In this document: positions 59,471-64,000 of the stretch, piece by piece | Layout: each line of letters opens with the position of its first letter | How positions within the stretch are numbered: position 1 is the first letter of the stretch | NCBI RefSeq assembly: GCF_030209175.1 | Contig: NZ_JARVSM010000004.1 | Coordinates: 310,001 to 374,000 of the forward strand | Length of the DNA stretch: 64,000 nucleotides | Reading direction: 5' to 3' | Source: Pseudomonas sp. efr-133-TYG-5 | GTDB taxonomy: Bacteria > Pseudomonadota > Gammaproteobacteria > Pseudomonadales > Pseudomonadaceae | Translations under genes and position numbers: made by a program | The notes under the pieces: generated by a model | The model's database searches: none | Told to the model about the DNA's origin: nothing | The model's input: the letters and a program-made list of their open reading frames with translations, nothing else

Positions 59471-59755
59471 TTATGCCTTTTCCGGTGGCAGCTCAGGCAG
59501 CGCGCGCAACGCGGCTTCGTACCACTCGGTATCGAACGCGCGGTCGTCATCGAGCATCGCGTCGATTTCGTAGGCCAGCACGTGCGCCATCAGGTTGAGG
59601 ATGTCTTCGCGCTCATAGCCGACCAGGGTCAGCTTGTTGAACGTCGCCTTGGCAGCTGGCGGGTTGTCGCTTTCGATCTGGTTCTCGATGGCTTCGATCA
59701 GCGTGGTCTCGGTGAACGCTTCTTCGTCGCCGTCGATATCGGTTGGCTCGCTCAT
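59471..59755 (-). CDS. Conserved small acidic protein of unknown function
   Basis: A 94-residue acidic protein (MSEPTDIDGDEEAFTETTLI ... LNLMAHVLAYEIDAM ... YEAALRALPELPPEKA) with two or three predicted helices. I do not recognise a named family. It is preceded by a clear AGGAG and sits in the region between cyaA and argH where pseudomonads carry small hypothetical genes. Confidence 0.7.
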   Translation of the reverse strand: MSEPTDIDGDEEAFTETTLIEAIENQIESDNPPAAKATFNKLTLVGYEREDILNLMAHVLAYEIDAMLDDDRAFDTEWYEAALRALPELPPEKA

Positions 59756-59877
59756 GGCAGGCTCCTCAGGGAAAGGCGCCAGTTTACCCGCATTCAGCGG
59801 CGTGATGCTGCTGGCGCGAATCCCCCCGGCGATCTATAAACAGGCACTGCCCACCCCGCACGGCCTGGAGGCTTGTG

Positions 59878-60537
59878 ATGCTCAAACTCTACGGATTCGC
59901 TGTCAGCAACTACTACAACATGGTCAAACTGGCGCTGCTGGAAAAGGGCCTGGCGTTCGAGGAAGTCACCTTCTACCCGACGCCGACCCCGCAATCGCTG
60001 GCCATCAGCCCGCGCGGCAAAGTGCCGGTGCTGGGCGTCGACGCTGGCTACATCAACGAAACTTCGGTGATCCTCGAATACCTCGAGCAAACCCGGCAGG
60101 GCAAGGCGCTGCTGCCGAGCGACCCGTTCGAGCGGGCGCAGGTGCTGGCCATGGCCAGGGAAATCGAGTTGTACATCGAGCTGCCAGGGCGTGCCTGCTA
60201 TGGCGAGGCGTTTTTCGGCGTGACGTTGCCGGATGCGATCAAGGACAAGACCAAGGCCGAATTGCTGCTGGGATTTGCCGCGCTGGGCCGGCATGGCAAG
60301 TTCGCCCCGTACGTGGCGGGCGACAGCCTGAGCATCGCCGACCTGTACTTTCTCTACAGTGTGCCGCTGGCGTGTGCGGTCGGGCAGAAGTTGTTCGGGA
60401 TCGATTTGCTGGCAGAGATGCCGAAGGCCAAGGCGCTGCTGGAGCGGCTTGAGCAGAATCCGCATGTGCAGAAGATTGCGGCGGACAAAGAAGGAGCGAT
60501 GCCGGCGTTTTTGGCGATGATCGCTGCCAAGAAGTGA
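59878..60537 (+). CDS. Glutathione S-transferase
   Basis: A 219-residue GST. The thioredoxin-like N-terminal domain (MLKLYGFAVSNYYNMVKLAL ... NPRGKVPVLGVD-type SPRGKVPVLG, ETSVILEYLEQ) holds the glutathione site, followed by a helical domain with the structural motif SIADLYFLY. The serine/tyrosine after GFAVSNYY is the likely catalytic residue. CCTGGAGG precedes the ATG at 59878 (a GTG three bases upstream is in frame). The substrate is unknown. Confidence 0.88.
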   Translation: MLKLYGFAVSNYYNMVKLALLEKGLAFEEVTFYPTPTPQSLAISPRGKVPVLGVDAGYINETSVILEYLEQTRQGKALLPSDPFERAQVLAMAREIELYIELPGRACYGEAFFGVTLPDAIKDKTKAELLLGFAALGRHGKFAPYVAGDSLSIADLYFLYSVPLACAVGQKLFGIDLLAEMPKAKALLERLEQNPHVQKIAADKEGAMPAFLAMIAAKK

Positions 60538-60563
60538 ATTTTATAGCGCTCTGAAGAACGCAT

Positions 60564-60656
60564 TCGCGAGCAGGCTCGCTCCCACAGGGGATTTTTGTCG
60601 GCCACAAAATGTTGTGTTTAACAAAAATCCAAATGTGGGAGCGAGCCTGCTCGCGA
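60564..60656. repeat. REP pair (REPIN), GCGAGC class
   Basis: TCGCGAGCAGGCTCGCTCCCACA and its exact inverted copy TGTGGGAGCGAGCCTGCTCGCGA, with a 47-base spacer. Confidence 0.92.
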
Positions 60657-60668
60657 AGCTTTTGACCT

Positions 60669-62063
<1,395 letters not shown>

Positions 62064-62535
62064 GAATTCGCTCGTATCGGCTTGAAAAAGGAAGGCGTGA
62101 AACGCTGGCGCGGATAATAACAGGGTTGCCAATCCTGTCGCTGACACTGGTCGATACGTTTTTTTCTCATCTGCTCATCCATAGTTCCCGCAGGCCGGCG
62201 CCGTTTTGCCCAAGGATATTTTTCGATTGAGCAATATCGGCCCGACGAACGTCTACAGTTGGACAGAAGGGTCGGCGCCAATGCGCAACATGCAAAGCGC
62301 CGGGCGCCGACTATAAGGAGAGGGGAGTGGGTGTATTGTCATTTGACGGATCCGGTGAAAAACGCGGGCAACAGGCGGCGTTGAGCGGTTCGATCGGCCA
62401 TCCGGCAAATATTGCCGGCCGACGTACGGCACTTTTTGCCGCTCGCGCTAGTCTTAGCGTGGATCGCGGTGACGGACGTCACTCCACCTGTCTACGCTAT
62501 CCTTGTGCGAGACTCACGCAGGAATCCAGCGCAAT
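62064..62535. other. argH-algR divergent region
   Basis: 472 bases with no gene. It holds the argH promoter (below), a GACGAACGT sequence at 62244-62252 that resembles an AlgR box, and probably the algR promoter. In P. aeruginosa the kinase gene algZ/fimS lies between argH and algR; here it is absent. Confidence 0.65.
62114..62141 (-). promoter_or_regulatory. Possible argH promoter
   Basis: On the minus strand GCGACA (62136-62141), a 16-base spacer and TATTAT (62114-62119), about 50 bases before the argH start codon. Confidence 0.5.
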
Positions 62536-63282
62536 ATGAATGTCCTGATCGTTGATGACGAACCACTTGCCCGCGAGCGCCTCAGCCGAATGGTGAGCGA
62601 GCTCGAGGGCTACACAGTCCTGGAGCCCAGCGCCACGAATGGCGAAGAGGCGTTGGCGCTGATCGACAGCCACAAGCCGGATATCGTCTTGCTCGATATC
62701 CGCATGCCAGGCCTCGATGGCCTGCAGGTGGCTGCCCGTCTGTGCGAACGCGAGACGCCACCGGCCGTGGTGTTTTGCGCCGGTCCCGATGAATTTGCCG
62801 TGGAAGCCCTGCAGGCCAGCGCCGTGGGCTATGTGGTGAAACCCGTGCGAACCGAACATCTGCATGACGCCCTGAAAAAGGCCGAACGTCCGAACCGGGC
62901 GCAGCTCTCGGCCCTGACCCGTCCCGCCGCCGAAAGCGGCAGCGGCCCGCGCAGTCACATCAGCGCCCGTACCCGCAAAGGCATCGAGCTGATCCCCCTG
63001 GATCAGGTGGTGTACTTCATTGCCGACCACAAATACGTGACCCTGCGTCACGAGGCTGGCGAGGTGCTGCTGGATGAACCGCTCAAGGCCCTGGAGGACG
63101 AGTTCGGTGAGCGCTTCGTGCGCATCCACCGTAACGCCCTGGTCGCCCGCGACCGCATCGAACGCCTGCAACGCACGCCACTGGGACACTTCCAGCTGTT
63201 CCTCAAAGGCCTCAACGGTGACGCGCTGATCGTCAGCCGCCGGCATGTGGCAGGCGTGCGCAAAATGATGCAGGGGCTTTAG
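62536..63282 (+). CDS. algR: LytTR response regulator AlgR
   Basis: A 248-residue response regulator. The receiver domain (1-120) has the acidic pocket D7/D8 and the phosphorylation site D54 in VLLDIRMPG; the C-terminal LytTR domain (about 140-245) begins SHISARTRKGIELIPLDQV and binds DNA. In P. aeruginosa it controls alginate, twitching and cyanide genes, with AlgZ/FimS as cognate kinase. ATG at 62536 gives the standard length. No kinase gene is beside it here. Confidence 0.93.
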   Translation: MNVLIVDDEPLARERLSRMVSELEGYTVLEPSATNGEEALALIDSHKPDIVLLDIRMPGLDGLQVAARLCERETPPAVVFCAGPDEFAVEALQASAVGYVVKPVRTEHLHDALKKAERPNRAQLSALTRPAAESGSGPRSHISARTRKGIELIPLDQVVYFIADHKYVTLRHEAGEVLLDEPLKALEDEFGERFVRIHRNALVARDRIERLQRTPLGHFQLFLKGLNGDALIVSRRHVAGVRKMMQGL

Positions 63283-63419
63283 CCCGCCCGCAGCGGGCCA
63301 ATCACCCGCGTTCAACCAGGCATCGCCGGCCAGGGAGGCCACGCCGTTTCTGATTCAGGTCAAAGTGGATTTGGCTGAGCTGTTATTATCCGCCGTATCT
63401 ATTCAGTACGGATTGATCC

Positions 63420-64000
63420 ATGTCCTCTCGCGAAATCCGCATCGCCACCCGCAAAAGTGCCTTGGCCCTCTGGCAGGCCGAATACGTCAAAGCCCGTCTG
63501 GAGGAGGCCCATCCGGGTCTGCTGGTGACGCTGGTGCCCATGGTCAGTCGCGGCGATAAACTGCTCGATTCGCCGCTGTCGAAGATCGGCGGCAAGGGCC
63601 TGTTCGTCAAGGAACTGGAAACTGCGCTGCTGGAAAACGAAGCCGACATCGCCGTGCATTCGATGAAAGACGTGCCGATGGACTTCCCGCCGGGCCTGGG
63701 CCTGTTCTGCATCTGCGAGCGCGAAGACCCGCGCGATGCGTTCGTTTCCAATACCTACGCCAGCCTTGATGCGTTGCCGCCCGGCAGCATCGTCGGCACC
63801 TCCAGCCTGCGCCGCCAGGCGCAACTGCTGAGCCGTCGTCCCGACCTCGAGATCCGTTTCCTGCGCGGCAACGTCAACACCCGGCTGGCCAAGCTGGATG
63901 CCGGCGAATACGACGCGATCATCCTCGCCGCGGCCGGCCTGATCCGCCTCGGCTTCGAAGAGCGCATCACCTCGGCGATCAGCGTCGACGACAGTCTGCC
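63420..64000 (+). CDS. hemC: Porphobilinogen deaminase (5' part)
   Basis: The first 193 codons of hydroxymethylbilane synthase, which polymerises four porphobilinogens in heme synthesis. The start [20 protein letters not shown] matches the family; the substrate-binding [12 protein letters not shown] with the catalytic aspartate, the [11 protein letters not shown] arginine cluster and [12 protein letters not shown] follow in order. The dipyrromethane-attachment cysteine lies beyond the window, so the gene is cut by the right edge. It follows algR as in other pseudomonads. Confidence 0.96.
   Translation, partial: MSSREIRIATRKSALALWQAEYVKARLEEAHPGLLVTLVPMVSRGDKLLDSPLSKIGGKGLFVKELETALLENEADIAVHSMKDVPMDFPPGLGLFCICEREDPRDAFVSNTYASLDALPPGSIVGTSSLRRQAQLLSRRPDLEIRFLRGNVNTRLAKLDAGEYDAIILAAAGLIRLGFEERITSAISVDDSL

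Overview
The window is a chromosomal segment of a fluorescent-group Pseudomonas (P. fluorescens complex or close). The gene order rph-crc-pyrE-argB-algC-dut-coaBC-radC, rpmB-rpmG, kauB, lrp-dadA-ridA-dadX-pauR-cycB, xpt-rep-proE, comM-ubiK-glnK-amtB, sutA, xerC-dapF-lysA-lptM-cyaY-rnk-cyaA and argH-algR-hemC is the conserved order of the rph-to-hemC arc seen in P. aeruginosa. High GC, abundant GTGGGAGC-type REP pairs and Pseudomonas-only families (Crc, SutA, PauR, Rnk leader) agree with this. No tRNA, rRNA, CRISPR array, insertion sequence or complete prophage was seen.

Layout. 1-8150: RNA processing (rph), catabolite repression (crc), pyrimidine, arginine, alginate-precursor and CoA synthesis (pyrE, argB, algC, dut, coaBC) and radC. 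8224-10660: a periplasmic peptide-binding protein, then rpmB-rpmG. 10868-23952: polyamine and D-alanine catabolism: a cupin protein, KauB, an MFS transporter, a PLD lipoprotein, a MocR-type regulator, a PauB-like oxidase, lrp, dadA-ridA-dadX and the polyamine regulator pauR. 24123-33929: cytochrome c5, an acetyl-CoA hydrolase/transferase, xpt, rep, a GGDEF-EAL protein (ProE-like), a MATE pump and a LysR regulator. 34116-36092: a chemoreceptor behind a FliA-type promoter.

36110-42299 (minus strand) is the most remarkable region. It is a compact six-gene operon: a TagF-like transferase, a CysC-like kinase, a methyltransferase, a PEP-synthase-like kinase, a class I glutamine amidotransferase and a LicC-like cytidylyltransferase. 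Its enzyme families and sizes match the Campylobacter jejuni cytidine-diphosphoramidate pathway (Cj1415-Cj1418 plus methyltransferase), which makes the O-methyl phosphoramidate capsule decoration. I infer that this Pseudomonas makes a CDP-activated P-N group, perhaps methylated, and transfers it to a surface glycan or another acceptor.

42669-46630: comM and ubiK, separated by an accessory 2.2 kb holding a GNAT-like orphan, a twice-frameshifted BRO-N pseudogene and structured non-coding DNA. 46631-48756: glnK-amtB with a clear sigma54 promoter and two upstream NtrC-like sites. 48973-55961: YjbQ, SutA, the lptM-lysA-dapF-DUF484-xerC-HAD operon, cyaY, a DUF1289 protein and rnk behind a transcription attenuator. 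55969-64000: cyaA, three small or accessory genes, a GST, argH, algR (no algZ/fimS kinase gene beside it) and the 5' part of hemC, cut by the window end.

Nine paired REP elements (REPINs) are scattered between genes. Start sites were chosen by family length and ribosome binding site; alternatives are stated where real doubt remains.
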